DNA of 64,000 nucleotides from Phialophora verrucosa (GCA_002099365.1 MSED01000003.1:1116001-1180000); one strand, 5' to 3'. Numbered from the stretch's first letter, positions 54,261-64,000 are shown. Notes: a model not told the origin generated them from the letters alone. A program made the numbers and translations.

Positions 54261-56299
54261 ATGTCGGACCACAAGAGACTGACCTTCATTAACGTGTCCG
54301 GCTCATCGACCCGCGACATCGGCAAGGATGCAGCTACAAAGTCGAAGGTACGATCGCAGGTCATGAAGAACTTGCGGCGGGAGCAACGACTTGACGATCA
54401 AAAGAGTACGTCTTCGCCTTCCCTCGCTTCGACACTTCTCACGCTCTCGCAGAATTTCAGGAGGCTCGCTGCACTCCAATTGATCAACACATCTTAGGAG
54501 AGCGATCTACCGCCGCCCCGAGTGCTGGAATAGAGAAAAGGACCTCCAGCCTGACCAATGCCCCTACTCCATCTGGTGTAGAGCGGGTCATTGATCTTTC
54601 AGTTGCGCTTGCTTCACAACCCGCCTTGTCTCCGTCCAGCTCAGGATCAACTTTGCGTCTCCCTCCTCCTCCCCGTCCAAAGCATATACCTCCGAGACCC
54701 GCAGGAAGGACTAAGCCGTCGAAAAATCGTCAGCCGCAACCGCAATACCGGCAAGAGCCAGGGAGAGAAATCAGCCTTCCTGATATGCCGCTCTCTCTGC
54801 ACAGCTGGCGAATCGCCGGTTACGACCCTTCTTCAATGCCAACCGGAGAGTTTCACAAGCTCGTCGGAATCATGGAGTCATGTACGTACCCAGAGATCAC
54901 AAGGAATTGAACATACAACTGACCATGCCACTATCCAACAGATACCAGCTTTTTGTCGGAACCTTTGACGCTGACCCATACAACCTACGCCCCAGGAAGA
55001 GCACCCGGAAGGACGAAATTGAACAGATGCTTCGCTGGCAGCCTCTACGACGAAATGGTCCTCTTCACTATTCGATTGGTCCACCTAGGTCAAACCACAG
55101 CCATCAAATTCTTGCAGGAGAACGTGCCTATCTGCGTGTGCACCAAGGCTAATGCTCTCGACCGTCTACAGCGCTCCATTAGAGACGTGGTTCAAAAACC
55201 GCCGATCGCCCTTATTGGAGCTGTCATGCTGGTACTCTCCTTCGAGGTACGGGACCAGATGGCTGCAACGCCCAAGCCGTCGAACAGAGCGCTGACATTC
55301 TGGTTGATGGTAGATGGTCAGAGGAAGCGATTCGGTGTCGGTTCACGCTGATGGCCTTGCGAGACTCGTTGGTCTATACAATGACCTCAGCGAGCCTAGT
55401 GAACGCATCGATGTTGAGGCTATAATTGCGTAAGTGGCATATTGACTCCAATCCGACTTATCTCGAAGGTCTGATGATCACTCATAGATGTGACCTGATC
55501 CTCTCCGCCACTTTCCTAGAGCATGCTCCGAGGTTTACTAAAATGGAGCCGCCTGTCTTCACAAAATCCCCGGACTCGAAACTTGCAGAGTTTTACCAGA
55601 GTTCACCGTTGATGCAAGTCGAAAGCTTTGAATCACTCGCACAAATCTACGATCAAGTGCCACAATGTTTTATCGAAACCCTCAAAGAAGCCTTTCAGGC
55701 TACTCAGTTCCATATCTCCGTCGCGGGCCCTGTTGTGTCAAGAGCAAAATATCAATCTGAACTGGTGTCTCAGGTCAAAATGGAAGCAACGCGGACTTGG
55801 GAGCTTTCACCCTCCCAGAGGATCGCGTTCCCTATCGTTGTCCTGCAAGCTTCCCGCCTGGCCGCTAAGATTCATCTGCGGGCTACGGAGCAAGGAATAC
55901 CTTTTGAGGACCCTAGAAATCATGACGATGCAAAGCGCCTAGGCGTGCTACTGAATAAGAGTCCGCTGACAGCATGGTGGGGCATACCGTACATCTATCT
56001 CTGGGTGTAAGTAACCTATTTCCGGTCTTTACTGGCGTACTAACCGATGTACAGCCTATTAACAGGAGCTGCCGCGGCAAGGGCCCATCCCGAAAGACAG
56101 TACTTGATGGCCGAGCTGATTAGGTTTGGCTTCAGCATCGCCCTGGAACATATTGAGGACTTCAAGCGTGCGTTCCAAAATTTTCGTAGCCTGTACCATG
56201 GCTCATATTCGGTGCTTTGCTGACTATCCTCCAGAGATCTTGAGAAACTTCATTTGGCTACGACGGAGGTTCTGTGCGTTGCCAATTATTGATCGGTGA
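54261..56299 (+). CDS. Fungal transcription-factor-domain protein without zinc cluster
   Basis: Exons 54261-54405, 54498-54881, 54942-55246, 55314-55429, 55488-56006, 56055-56167 and 56235-56299; introns of 92, 60, 67, 58, 48 and 67 bp, all GT-AG; 548 aa. A perfect ACTAAC branch site precedes exon 6. The N-terminus LTFINVSGSS followed by SKVRSQVMKNLRREQR is the hallmark of a fungal family (often labelled tachykinin-like or DUF3468/fungal_trans_2) that shares the middle homology region of Zn2Cys6 factors but has no Cys6 cluster. A proline/arginine-rich linker follows (LPPPPRPKHIPPRPAGR). The middle region includes DGLARLVGLYNDLSE, and ALEHIEDF near the end. It is probably a nuclear regulator or cofactor with no DNA-binding domain of its own. 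Targets are unknown. Confidence 0.85.
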
Positions 56300-56617
56300 T
56301 CAGAGCCTTTTCACTTTGGATGAGTCCTTGAAACGACACATCCAGCTATGCTCGCACGGCCTTAGATGCGACCAACATGAACGAAGAAAACCTGTATTGG
56401 CTGGGTTGAGACCGGTCAATGAACGATCCGAGTTCTCGTCCTCACGGAAAGTTCTACACTGCTTTAATAAGCAGTGAACGATGAACCTGATCCGAGCCTA
56501 TTGGGAATGGCCGGTAGATGCCGTGCGGTTCAACGGGATCCTGAATGCTCTTCCTAGATCACTCCACAGCACTGCGACCGAACGAGACAAATACGGGACC
56601 GTCGAAATACAGGCCAT
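56300..56617. other. Convergent intergenic gap
   Basis: 318 bp between two convergent stop codons. Nothing is recognised. Confidence 0.5.
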
Positions 56618-57109
56618 TCAACTCGACTTCCCCTTCCACTTCCCTTTCACATCACCATCGCCATTCTCACCTCCCACTCCGATCCTCAGCACAAACCCCG
56701 CCCTAACGACCGCACACGCCGCCGTAATCCCCAAGTTCACCCACTCTTCGACCCTCCACGCCGAAACACCCAGCCTCCCCTGCGCGCTCAGGCCCCTCAA
56801 GATGGCACCACAGATGATAAGGTCGACGACCCCCACGGCCAGGGCAAAATAATGCCACACCACAACGTCGGTAGGTCTGGCACGAAGGAGCCCGAGCTGC
56901 AGGATCAGAGAGGCGCAGAACCAGGCTCCGCCGGTGTCGAGAAGGATGATGGTTTCGGGCGCCGGCGGGGAGTGGTATGCCGGATTCAGCCCGGCGAGGA
57001 TGAATTCTGGTTGCACGAAATAGGTGTATATCCCGATGAGGGTGAGGAAGGGGTCGAGCCGCGTGAACCAGACGCGGTAGAGAGGGTGGATGGCGGTTTC
57101 GGGGTACAT
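56618..57109 (-). CDS. Small four-helix membrane protein (DUF7704-like)
   Basis: Single exon, 163 aa, start MYPETAIHPLYRVWFTRLDPF. Hydrophobic segments: PFLTLIGIYTYFV (about 20-32), TIILLDTGGAWFCASLILQLGLL (about 53-75), VVWHYFALAVGVVDLIICGAIL (about 82-104) and VNLGITAACAVVRAGFVLRIG (about 124-144). The layout and the RLDPFLTLIG start resemble a common fungal family of uncharacterised membrane proteins (DUF7704). The tail is short, hydrophilic and Gly/Lys-rich. The function is unknown. Its start lies only about 200 bp from the transposon at 57311. Confidence 0.8.
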   Translation of the reverse strand: MYPETAIHPLYRVWFTRLDPFLTLIGIYTYFVQPEFILAGLNPAYHSPPAPETIILLDTGGAWFCASLILQLGLLRARPTDVVVWHYFALAVGVVDLIICGAILRGLSAQGRLGVSAWRVEEWVNLGITAACAVVRAGFVLRIGVGGENGDGDVKGKWKGKSS

Positions 57110-57304
57110 TTCTGAATGGAGGGATGAGAGGTTGTGGGATGTGAGACTGGGTTAGGGGATGTTACAGTGTAGTGAGGAGTGCGTAGGACACAGTACGTCG
57201 AAGAGTGATTATCAAGGGACGTGACGTTGAGTGAGCGGGACGTGGAAAGCAGAGTAAAAGTACAGTTTACTGAGGAAAAAGACTGACGGGGATGACCTCT
57301 TTGA

Positions 57305-57310
57305 CCTGAG
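57305..57310. repeat. Left target-site duplication candidate CCTGAG
   Basis: CCTGAG directly before the left inverted repeat is repeated directly after the right inverted repeat (58670-58675). Confidence 0.55.
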
Positions 57311-58669
57311 CAGGTCCCCGCCAAAAAAAGTGGACCAACCCCCAATTTTAGCCTACAGGCAATTTCACCCCCCTATACTAATTTGCATGCCACCATGAAC
57401 AATTATGTAGTAATCGTATTGATATTAGTATTATTCAGTAGCCCGTAAGCTGGCCCTTACTGTTAATCACATCTTGCAGCCTCTAAGGTATTTGTTCGAT
57501 CCATTTATTAATAGTCTTCTATATAAGTGCCTCCTAGCCCTCTTGTACTACCTCTTATATAGTATCATCGTCCCAGTGTATATACTTACGTAAATAAGCT
57601 TTTAGCGCCTTCTAGCAGTTCTTAATTAGTGCTAGATTAAGGCTATAGGGGTAGTTAAAGTAGTACTATATATAGTGCTGTATCTTCTATATTTAAATAG
57701 AGTTATTTTTACTAGGGCTGTAACTAGAGTTATTATCCTCCTTAAGAATAATCCTAGGTAGCTAAGATAAGACCTCCTTCTTAAGAAGCTTAATGTATAC
57801 TATCTAGATTATCTTACCGTTACTGTTATTTATTTTATAACGGTATAGAGAGCTTTTATAGTTATATCCGACGGCGGCCTACCCGTATACCTTTTTTTCG
57901 TCCTCCGCCCGCGGTAAGTTAACTTACTAAATATAAGAAGGGCATTGAGACTTATAAAGATAGCGTATAACCTAGATTCGACCTTATAGACCGTATCCGA
58001 GATGAACTTCGTTAGAGAATCGGACGTTATATTAGTCTTTAGGCGCTAGTTGTTACTTTAATATCTCCTTTACCTAGGCGACTCTTTTAGTAGCGAAGTT
58101 ATTATTAATTTAGGATTGACGATAAGTAATATAGCGCCGATAACCCTTCTCTCTTAGCTTATATTATAATATACGACTAGATATCTCCGTATTAGCCTTA
58201 ATAGTAAGTATATCTTAAGTTAATTACTAACCTTTAAGACCCTCTATCTAAAGAAGCCTTTCCGCGGCGCGTAAAGACTAAATACTTATTTTTTTCTTTC
58301 GCCCTCGGGTTTCCTTACGAATATTGCTATTTCCTAGGCGACGGGGGTCTTCGATTAAGGATAGGCGAAGGCCAGTAGTATTTAGAACCTTTATTCGCGT
58401 GAAAAGCTTCCTTTTAGAAAGGTTATGTCCGGAAGGACTACGCAATAATCCGGCACCCAGCTTTTTAACGTCGTCCTGGATAATAGCCTTCTGGGGAGTC
58501 GTCTAATGGGTATTGGGGGTGTGTTCTATAGTATTTAGTAAGTTAATAGCCATAATTACAATCATTCAGCTCAAAGGTTGACTCTTTGGTAATGCGAAGA
58601 AGTAATGGTGGGTGGGAAGGCGCGTGGGCGCGTGGTTTATTTTGGTCCACTTTTTTTGGCGGGGACCTG
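57311..58669 (-). mobile_element. RIP-degraded Tc1/mariner-like DNA transposon
   Basis: A 1359-bp element, strongly AT-rich and TA-rich against flanks of normal composition. Perfect 28-bp terminal inverted repeats lie at 57311-57338 and 58642-58669 (CAGGTCCCCGCC, seven A, GTGGACCAA). The minus strand keeps broken pieces of a transposase: an N-terminal HTH-like segment (QKAIIQDDVKKLGAGLLRS, about 58400-58490), NEVHLGYG-like text near the first catalytic Asp region (about 58000), NLALIKNC near 57640 from the PDLxPIExxW signature, and a C-terminal KWIEQIP...LQDVINSKGQLTGY stretch near 57440-57510. Many in-frame stops are TAG where relatives have CAG or TGG, the change expected from RIP. The element is not mobile by itself. 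Confidence 0.9.
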
Positions 58670-59511
58670 CCTGAGCTGAGCTCACCTTTTATCTTATCCT
58701 GCGTACACTTAGTTACATTTGGGATAAGGCCTTCCTTTCTCGCTTCTCCCACGTCCTTGTACGCCATGGGCTGGGCGGTAGTACGTGTACTCGTATCGCA
58801 CGCTTTCGTCCGAGTACAGTAGGTGAGTGCGTGAATGGTGCCAAGTAGTTATTAGGTTGAGAGCCTGGGTTGCCTGATTTTGCGTGATGCGGGCCAAGCG
58901 AGGCCGAGAGGAGTCGAGGGGGAGGCCGTAGACGAGTACTTGTACATGAAAACTTGTATAAAGTACAAGCGTGCTGTCTGTGAATTGTGCGGTCGCAGCT
59001 TCTAGCAATATGCAATTGGGATTGGACGGAGTATTGGCGCGGAATCTGGAAACCGGACGTCTAATAAATTCGTCACAGTCAGTCAGTTCCTTTGCCATGG
59101 TGATTCTTGCCCGCGGGCGGGATGGAAGACCCATTTTGGGCTGGGTATAGCAGCAAGCAGCACTTTTGAGCTCTCTATTCAGCCCTATGGTGTCACTGGT
59201 AGGCTCGATGTATCCGTGGAAGTGGACAAGGACATCTCACCACTCAGTCCCAGAACTTGGCGAGGCTGAATGCTAACGCCTGCAAGTATCGAATTATGCT
59301 AGCGATTGCCTTGACGTCATTCCCGAGACGCATTTTCATTGGCGGAACCCATCAACGCCGAACCTCGACATCAAGACCGTACTGCACCAAAACTGTGTAC
59401 TCAATCAAGTGGCATTTCGACTTCTTGACCTTCTTCCCGTGCCACTCACTGTACTTTGGCCTCGTCATCCATATTCCCTGCGAGATACCTGCCACATAAC
59501 AATCAAAACCT
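58670..59511. other. Intergenic right of the transposon
   Basis: It starts with the second CCTGAG copy (58670-58675). Composition returns to normal. It holds recurrent ACGAGTA/TACTCGT words (58783, 58935) and the promoter of the LYR gene. No gene is seen. Confidence 0.45.
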
Positions 59512-59850
59512 ATGCGGTCGACCCTCCTCCGCTTCGCCTCCGTAGCCAAAGCTTCCCCAGCTGCTCCGCCCAAGTCTCGTCTGCGTAAACCGGCGCCGCT
59601 CTCGCTAGACCACTTCATTCAACGCCAACGCGTGATCCATTTGTATCGCGACATTCTTCGCTCCATATACCGGCACATGCTTTCCCCACAGAGAGACGAA
59701 AGCGTGGCGTACGCGAAGGGCGAGTTCGCGCGAAACAAGGACGTCAAGGAGCTCGACAGGATTCGATATCTGATCAGTACGGGCAAAGCGGAGTGGGATG
59801 GGTTGAGAAGGGGTGTGGAGGGGATGGGACCGGTAAAAGGTCGAGGGTGA
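59512..59850 (+). CDS. LYR-motif mitochondrial protein (LYRM2-like)
   Basis: Single exon, 112 aa. The N-terminus MRSTLLRFASVAKASPAAPPKSR is basic, Ser/Ala-rich and lacks acidic residues, as in a mitochondrial presequence. The Complex1_LYR motif follows: SLDHFIQRQRVIHLYRDILRS, with L44-Y45-R46, then a second helix (ESVAYAKGEFARNKDV) and IRYLISTGKAEWDGLRRG. This matches LYRM2, a small matrix protein; LYR proteins bind acyl carrier protein and serve as assembly factors for respiratory complexes or Fe-S clusters. Which client it serves in this fungus is unknown. Confidence 0.85.
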   Translation: MRSTLLRFASVAKASPAAPPKSRLRKPAPLSLDHFIQRQRVIHLYRDILRSIYRHMLSPQRDESVAYAKGEFARNKDVKELDRIRYLISTGKAEWDGLRRGVEGMGPVKGRG

Positions 59851-60888
59851 GGAGTGTGGCTACAACTTATGGAGCGGGGATCGATTTTCCTTCCAGCCGA
59901 GCGACGGCGGGTATAACATCTATCTATGGACACGGGTTCCCATGTTCGCCTGATGTCAGTCGGCGCTGCATGCCATCGGGACGGAGCAGAGGGCGTCAAC
60001 AAAGCCTAGAGCTCGGGTGGCATGCTAGCTTGGCTGCTGCTAGGTTGCTCGGAGCAAAGTGGCGGGCTAAAGGCAACGCGCGAATGCTCATGGCGGCTTC
60101 CGTGTCCAAGCTGCTGTTCGCAGGGTCACGCTACCGTACTGGTGGACGAGGGCCCTAGGAGGGGAAGAATACGGGGTCGGTGTGGAGGATGTATCAGTGA
60201 ACCTGCTGAGCTGGACATTTCGGTAGCGATGCTGCCAGAGCACCTTATGCAGGAATACTTCAGCCAGGTTCTGAATCCACGGAGCCAGGGTTTGCAGCGT
60301 ACAGCCCCCCAATCGACTCTATACGCAACATTGAAGTCGCCGAGGTGTATACTTGGGTATATTTTTCCGTCGGTTCACGTTCAGTAGAGGGAACGGCTCG
60401 CAAGGGACCAAAGTGGTCGCGCCGTTCGCATAAGAGCCGGGTTGATGTAGCATCACATAGCTTCCCCAATACACAGCACATATGTCAGCCTCGGACAAGA
60501 GCAAAGTTCGTAAGTTGTCCTCGCCCCGGTCCTGGACTGGGCTTCCCTTGCATGGCCCTTCTCAATGCATCACACGTCCATACTGGGAGATGTAAGACTA
60601 CTCGATCAAACGGGCCTGAACGACGTGCACCTAACAGTAGACTTACGAGTGACGGCATCAGCTCATACTTAGGTCGTTGCAAGCTTTTGTTGAGGAATTT
60701 CCATGGTTGGGCTTCTGTGCTCATACATGCACGGAGGGATGACTGAAGCAGAAGGACAGGTTGTGTTTGTATTTGTGTGAGCTGAGTATGCAATGTGGAC
60801 CGTAAAACGTGTCAGGCCGTATATACCTCACACACCTCATGGATTTTTGCAAGGTTCCAGATTTGACAAATGCTCTCTCGCGGCACCG
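59851..60888. other. Convergent intergenic region
   Basis: About 1.0 kb between the 3' ends of the LYR gene and RCF1, with no supportable gene. Confidence 0.5.
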
Positions 60889-61545
60889 TCAAGACCTCCT
60901 CCAAGCATCTCTAGCCCGCTGTGGCCACGTCCCAGGACCCCAGCCCTCCTGACTCACCTCCTCCAACACACTCTTGTTCCCAAACAACCAACCTGCCTTC
61001 TTCTTTCCTCCCTCCTGCGACTGGACATCCGCGGGTCCAGGAACCTCCTCAATCATCCTGCCGGCCTTCTCCTTCAGCTCATCGCCCATGTCCCTGGCGG
61101 CCACGCTGGCCTTCTCAATGCGATCCCGCCACTCTTTATCCTCCCTGTCCCGGGCCTCCAACTCGGCCAGCCACTTCTCCCTCTTCTCCGCCAGCTTCTT
61201 CTCCTCCAACTTCGCCTCAAAGGCCTTTCTCTTCAGTCGCTCATCCTTGTAGAAAATACTCCCCGCCACTAGCGCCAGGAGCGTGAACCCCTGGGCGTAA
61301 ATTCTAGCTCGGAACATGCGATTCGTCTGATGGTGGTCGCCTGCACGGATGGACTTTGTGGCCATGTACAGCGCGTAGCATGTTGCTGCGCAGCCCAACG
61401 GGATGAGGGGCTCTTGACGCAGCTTACGCCACAGCTTCTGAAAGCGCTTTTCTTCGAAGAATTCGGGCGTCGAGTCGAACGAGGAGGGCACGGCAGAGGA
61501 GGAGAGCGGGGAGGGTTCTGAAGGCGGAGACGCGTCGTTAGACAT
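60889..61545 (-). CDS. RCF1: Respiratory supercomplex factor 1 (HIG1 domain)
   Basis: Single exon, 218 aa from the ATG at 61545 (MSNDASPPSEPSPLSSS); the frame runs further upstream, but that part is leader-like. The HIG1 domain occupies about 35-120: FEEKRFQKLWRKLRQEPLIPLGCAATCYALYMA (first helix), the loop RAGDHHQTNRMFRARIYAQG with the QxxxRARIxAQG signature, and a second helix FTLLALVAGSIFY. A long charged coiled coil follows (LEEKKLAEKREKWLAELEARDREDKEW). Rcf1 sits in the mitochondrial inner membrane and helps assemble and stabilise complex III-IV supercomplexes. The C-terminal extension ending WGPGTWPQRARDAWRRS is longer than in yeast and usual in filamentous fungi. It is divergent from ILV1. 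Confidence 0.92.
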   Translation of the reverse strand: MSNDASPPSEPSPLSSSAVPSSFDSTPEFFEEKRFQKLWRKLRQEPLIPLGCAATCYALYMATKSIRAGDHHQTNRMFRARIYAQGFTLLALVAGSIFYKDERLKRKAFEAKLEEKKLAEKREKWLAELEARDREDKEWRDRIEKASVAARDMGDELKEKAGRMIEEVPGPADVQSQEGGKKKAGWLFGNKSVLEEVSQEGWGPGTWPQRARDAWRRS

Positions 61546-62046
61546 GTTTGTTGCGGATCTGATGTGTTGGAGAGTTCCTGTGCTCTTTGCGGGAGTATGG
61601 TTGAAGGATTGAAATCGATAGCTGGGATTATGGTGATGGTGGTGGTAGTGGTCACCAGATCTGAGGCCGCGCCAAAAAGTGTTGACGTCGACGTGCAGCC
61701 GGGGCGAAATGTGCTCGTGTGCAAGCACTGGAAAGCTCACGGAGGCGACTGTCCACTAGGCCTCCTGTTTGTATCGCGGTAGCCGATCTGGTCGACTGAA
61801 CTGAGCCTCAAGATACTTCCGAGGATGACTTTATCTTCGAGAGCTGTTCAGATGCAGATACGAGTAGGAAAGACATCGACTTTTGAATCCGGCATGTAGC
61901 TTCAAACGGAAAGATGAAAATGCGGGGAGAGACGAAGCTTTGGGAATTTTCCGCTTTGACATTTGTACACACGCTCAAACCACAACTCACGCCCAACGCT
62001 CAACGTCGACATTTTCTCGTGTCTGTAGTCACTGTCGACAGTCGCC
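61546..62046. promoter_or_regulatory. Shared divergent promoter of RCF1 and ILV1
   Basis: A 501-bp region between two divergent start codons. No clear TATA box. A TGACTA-like word (minus strand near 62023-62035) is a weak candidate for a Gcn4/CpcA site before ILV1 but is not a consensus match. Confidence 0.4.
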
Positions 62047-63747
62047 ATGGACGCCGCCGAGCCCCATCTCAATGGAACGGTCACTCCCGCCACGCCCACG
62101 ACGCCCAAGCGGTCCGGGCTGGCCATGACTGAGTACACCGCCATGCCCACACCTCCCTCGGAACGGGCTGACACCCCTACCTACGATGTGCCCTCTGACT
62201 TCCTCTTGCCGAACGGCTACCCCGACTACGTACGCCTCATCCTTACATCGCGAGTCTACGACGTGGTCAGCGAAAGTCCCCTCAGCCATGCCATCAACCT
62301 CTCCAACCGGCTCGAATGCAAGGTCCTGCTGAAGAGAGAGGACCTCCTCCCCGTTTTCTCCTTCAAACTGCGTGGGGCGTACAATAAAATGGCACACCTG
62401 CCGCCCGAGGTCTCGTGGAAGGGTGTCATAGCTTGCTCGGCCGGGAACCATGCCCAGGGCGTGGCTTATTCGGCCAGGCACTTGAAGATCCCCGCCACGA
62501 TCGTCATGCCCCAGGGGACGCCGGCCATCAAGCATATGAATGTCAGTCGCATGGGCGGCAACGTCGTGCTGCATGGTCCGGACTTCGACGCGGCAAAGGA
62601 CCACTGTCACGCGCTGGAGAAGCAGCATGGATTGACGAACATTCCCCCGTTCGATGACCCCTACGTTATAGCCGGGCAGGGCACCATTGGCATGGAGCTG
62701 CTGAGACAGACTTCACTGCAGAAGCTGCGCGCTATCTTTTGCTGTGTTGGCGGCGGCGGCTTGATTTCTGGTATCGGCGTGTACGTGAAGAGGATAGCGC
62801 CGCACGTCAAGATCATCGGCGTCGAAGCCTCGGATGCCAACGCGCTGGTCGAGTCCCGGAAGGCGGGGAAGAGAGTGCTTCTGAGAGAGGTCGGCCTATT
62901 TGCGGACGGCGCGGCCGTCAAGACCGTCGGAGAAGAGACGTTCAGACTCTGCCAGGAAGTCGTCGACGAGGTCATTGAAGTCAGCACCGACGAGATCTGT
63001 GCAGCCATCAAGGATGTCTTTGAGGATACCAGATCCGTCCTGGAGCCTGCGGGTGCCCTGTCCCTAGCAGGGCTGAAGAAATGGGTGGCTCAGAACCCCT
63101 CGAACGACACGTCCCGAGAACTGGTCGCCGTCGCCAGTGGCGCGAACATGAATTTCGACAGGCTGCGATTCGTCGCCGAGCGTGCCGCGCTCGGCGAGCA
63201 GAAGGAGGCTCTCCTCACAGTCACGATCCCAGAGCGGTCGGGTTCGTTCGCTCAACTGGTCGAGGCCGTCCTACCGCAGGCCGTCACCGAGTTCGGCTAT
63301 CGCTATTCAAACCCGGACAAGGCACATGTCATGATGGGCATTTCCGTCTCTTCGGCAGGGGCGCGCGAGAGGGAACTGGACGCCCTCTTCAACCGACTCT
63401 CAGCAGAGGGTATGACGGCCACAGACCTCTCCGACGACGAACTCGCAAAGACGCACATTCGATACCTCGTCGGCGGACGATCCGGCGTCACAGACGAGAG
63501 ACTGTACATGTTCGAGTTCCCCGAGCGGCCTGGTGCGTTGTTCAAGTTCCTGAGGACGCTGCGGCCGGGCCAAAGCATCACGCTCTTCCACTACAGGAAC
63601 TATGGTGGTGATGTCGGCAGAATCCTGGCGGGGATCCAGTGCCCCGAGTCGGAGCGGGATCAGTTGGAGGACTTTCTCAAGGACATAGGCTACCCTTTCA
63701 AGGAATGTACGGAGAATGCGACGTACAAGATGTTTCTAAAGGATTAG
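62047..63747 (+). CDS. ILV1: Threonine deaminase (biosynthetic threonine dehydratase)
   Basis: Single exon, 566 aa. It converts threonine to 2-oxobutyrate and ammonia, the first step of isoleucine synthesis, with pyridoxal phosphate in mitochondria. The catalytic lysine is in FSFKLRGAYNKM (about K107). GVIACSAGNHAQGVAYSA is the Asn loop, CVGGGGLISGIG the phosphate-binding loop and EPAGALSLAGLK the end of the catalytic domain. Two ACT-like regulatory domains follow (about 385-465 and 480-560: LTVTIPERSGSFAQL; MFEFPERPGALFKFL), which mediate isoleucine inhibition in known enzymes. The N-terminus (MDAAEPHLNGTVTPATPTTPKRSG) is Thr/Pro-rich and not a classic presequence, so targeting needs another start or an atypical signal. 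Confidence 0.96.
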   Translation: MDAAEPHLNGTVTPATPTTPKRSGLAMTEYTAMPTPPSERADTPTYDVPSDFLLPNGYPDYVRLILTSRVYDVVSESPLSHAINLSNRLECKVLLKREDLLPVFSFKLRGAYNKMAHLPPEVSWKGVIACSAGNHAQGVAYSARHLKIPATIVMPQGTPAIKHMNVSRMGGNVVLHGPDFDAAKDHCHALEKQHGLTNIPPFDDPYVIAGQGTIGMELLRQTSLQKLRAIFCCVGGGGLISGIGVYVKRIAPHVKIIGVEASDANALVESRKAGKRVLLREVGLFADGAAVKTVGEETFRLCQEVVDEVIEVSTDEICAAIKDVFEDTRSVLEPAGALSLAGLKKWVAQNPSNDTSRELVAVASGANMNFDRLRFVAERAALGEQKEALLTVTIPERSGSFAQLVEAVLPQAVTEFGYRYSNPDKAHVMMGISVSSAGARERELDALFNRLSAEGMTATDLSDDELAKTHIRYLVGGRSGVTDERLYMFEFPERPGALFKFLRTLRPGQSITLFHYRNYGGDVGRILAGIQCPESERDQLEDFLKDIGYPFKECTENATYKMFLKD

Positions 63748-64000
63748 ACTCGAGGTTGTGTGTAGGTGTTAGAGTCTTGGGTGGTGATTGTTGCATGCTG
63801 GATGTTGGATGCTGGAAAACTAGGTGTTGAAAAGTACCGAAAAGAATGGGCGAGGACGTACGGCATAGTCGAGGTTGTTCAGCTTAAGATACCCCCGGGC
63901 GTGGCGTTCAGTGTGAAGACAAAAGCTTGGTGTTTCGTCCATGGAGACGTTATAAAAAGTTTTCCCCCAATCGATTCCGAATTGACACCCAAGGTAACTC
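63748..64000. other. Right window edge, intergenic
   Basis: 3' flank of ILV1. TATAAAA at 63951-63957 could be the TATA box of a plus-strand gene lying beyond the window; otherwise nothing is seen. Confidence 0.4.

Noticed and set aside
57311..58669. Considered whether the AT-rich block could be a centromere fragment or mitochondrial insertion
   Set aside because: Inverted repeats at both ends and transposase remnants explain it fully.

Overview
The window is nuclear DNA from a filamentous ascomycete (Pezizomycotina). Genes carry several short introns (about 47-137 bp) with GTRNGT-type donors. The gene set is fungal: a zinc-cluster-less transcription-factor-domain protein, ATG10, Sam37, Rcf1, a rhodopsin-domain membrane protein and a ZIP zinc transporter. 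One DNA transposon has been mutated C-to-T in the way repeat-induced point mutation (RIP) does. I cannot name the order or species from sequence alone. No rRNA, tRNA or CRISPR was found.

Layout. 0.8-5.8 kb: a DUF336/UPF0303-type protein, an intracellular HExxHxxGxxH metallopeptidase, and a divergent C2H2 zinc-finger protein. A duplicated ~80 bp block lies between the last two. 6.3-10.7 kb: a decayed MFS sugar transporter, a SAM methyltransferase with a probable GC-AG intron, and an Mn-type superoxide dismutase without a presequence. 12.6-18.9 kb: a rhodopsin-domain membrane protein, a secreted covalent-flavin oxidase and a frameshifted ankyrin-repeat gene. 19.7-26.5 kb: ATG10 convergent with the U2 snRNP B''/U1A-like RRM protein, then a BAR-PH-ArfGAP protein. 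26.5-33.5 kb: about 7 kb with no supportable gene. 33.5-36.6 kb: an RRM+YTH m6A-reader-like gene and a tautomerase. 39.5-47 kb: a ZIP zinc transporter, Sam37 divergent from a CSA/ERCC8-like WD40 protein, and an Arg/Asp-repeat protein. 47.9-57.1 kb: a five-exon Baeyer-Villiger-type monooxygenase, a disordered orphan, a seven-exon transcription-factor-domain protein and a small membrane protein. 57.3-58.7 kb: a RIP-degraded Tc1/mariner-like element with 28-bp inverted repeats. 59.5-63.7 kb: an LYR protein, Rcf1 and threonine deaminase (ILV1).

There is no obvious biosynthetic cluster. Most genes are housekeeping (autophagy, splicing, membrane traffic, mitochondrial import and respiration, DNA repair, isoleucine synthesis), mixed with isolated oxidoreductases and transporters. 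Exon structures were assembled by hand from splice signals, reading phase and family similarity, and each multi-exon model keeps its frame. The least expected regulatory signal is a 10-mer, TGAGGACCTT, found upstream of the methyltransferase, the superoxide dismutase and (twice, as an inverted pair) the zinc transporter. Part of it resembles the Zap1 zinc-responsive element.
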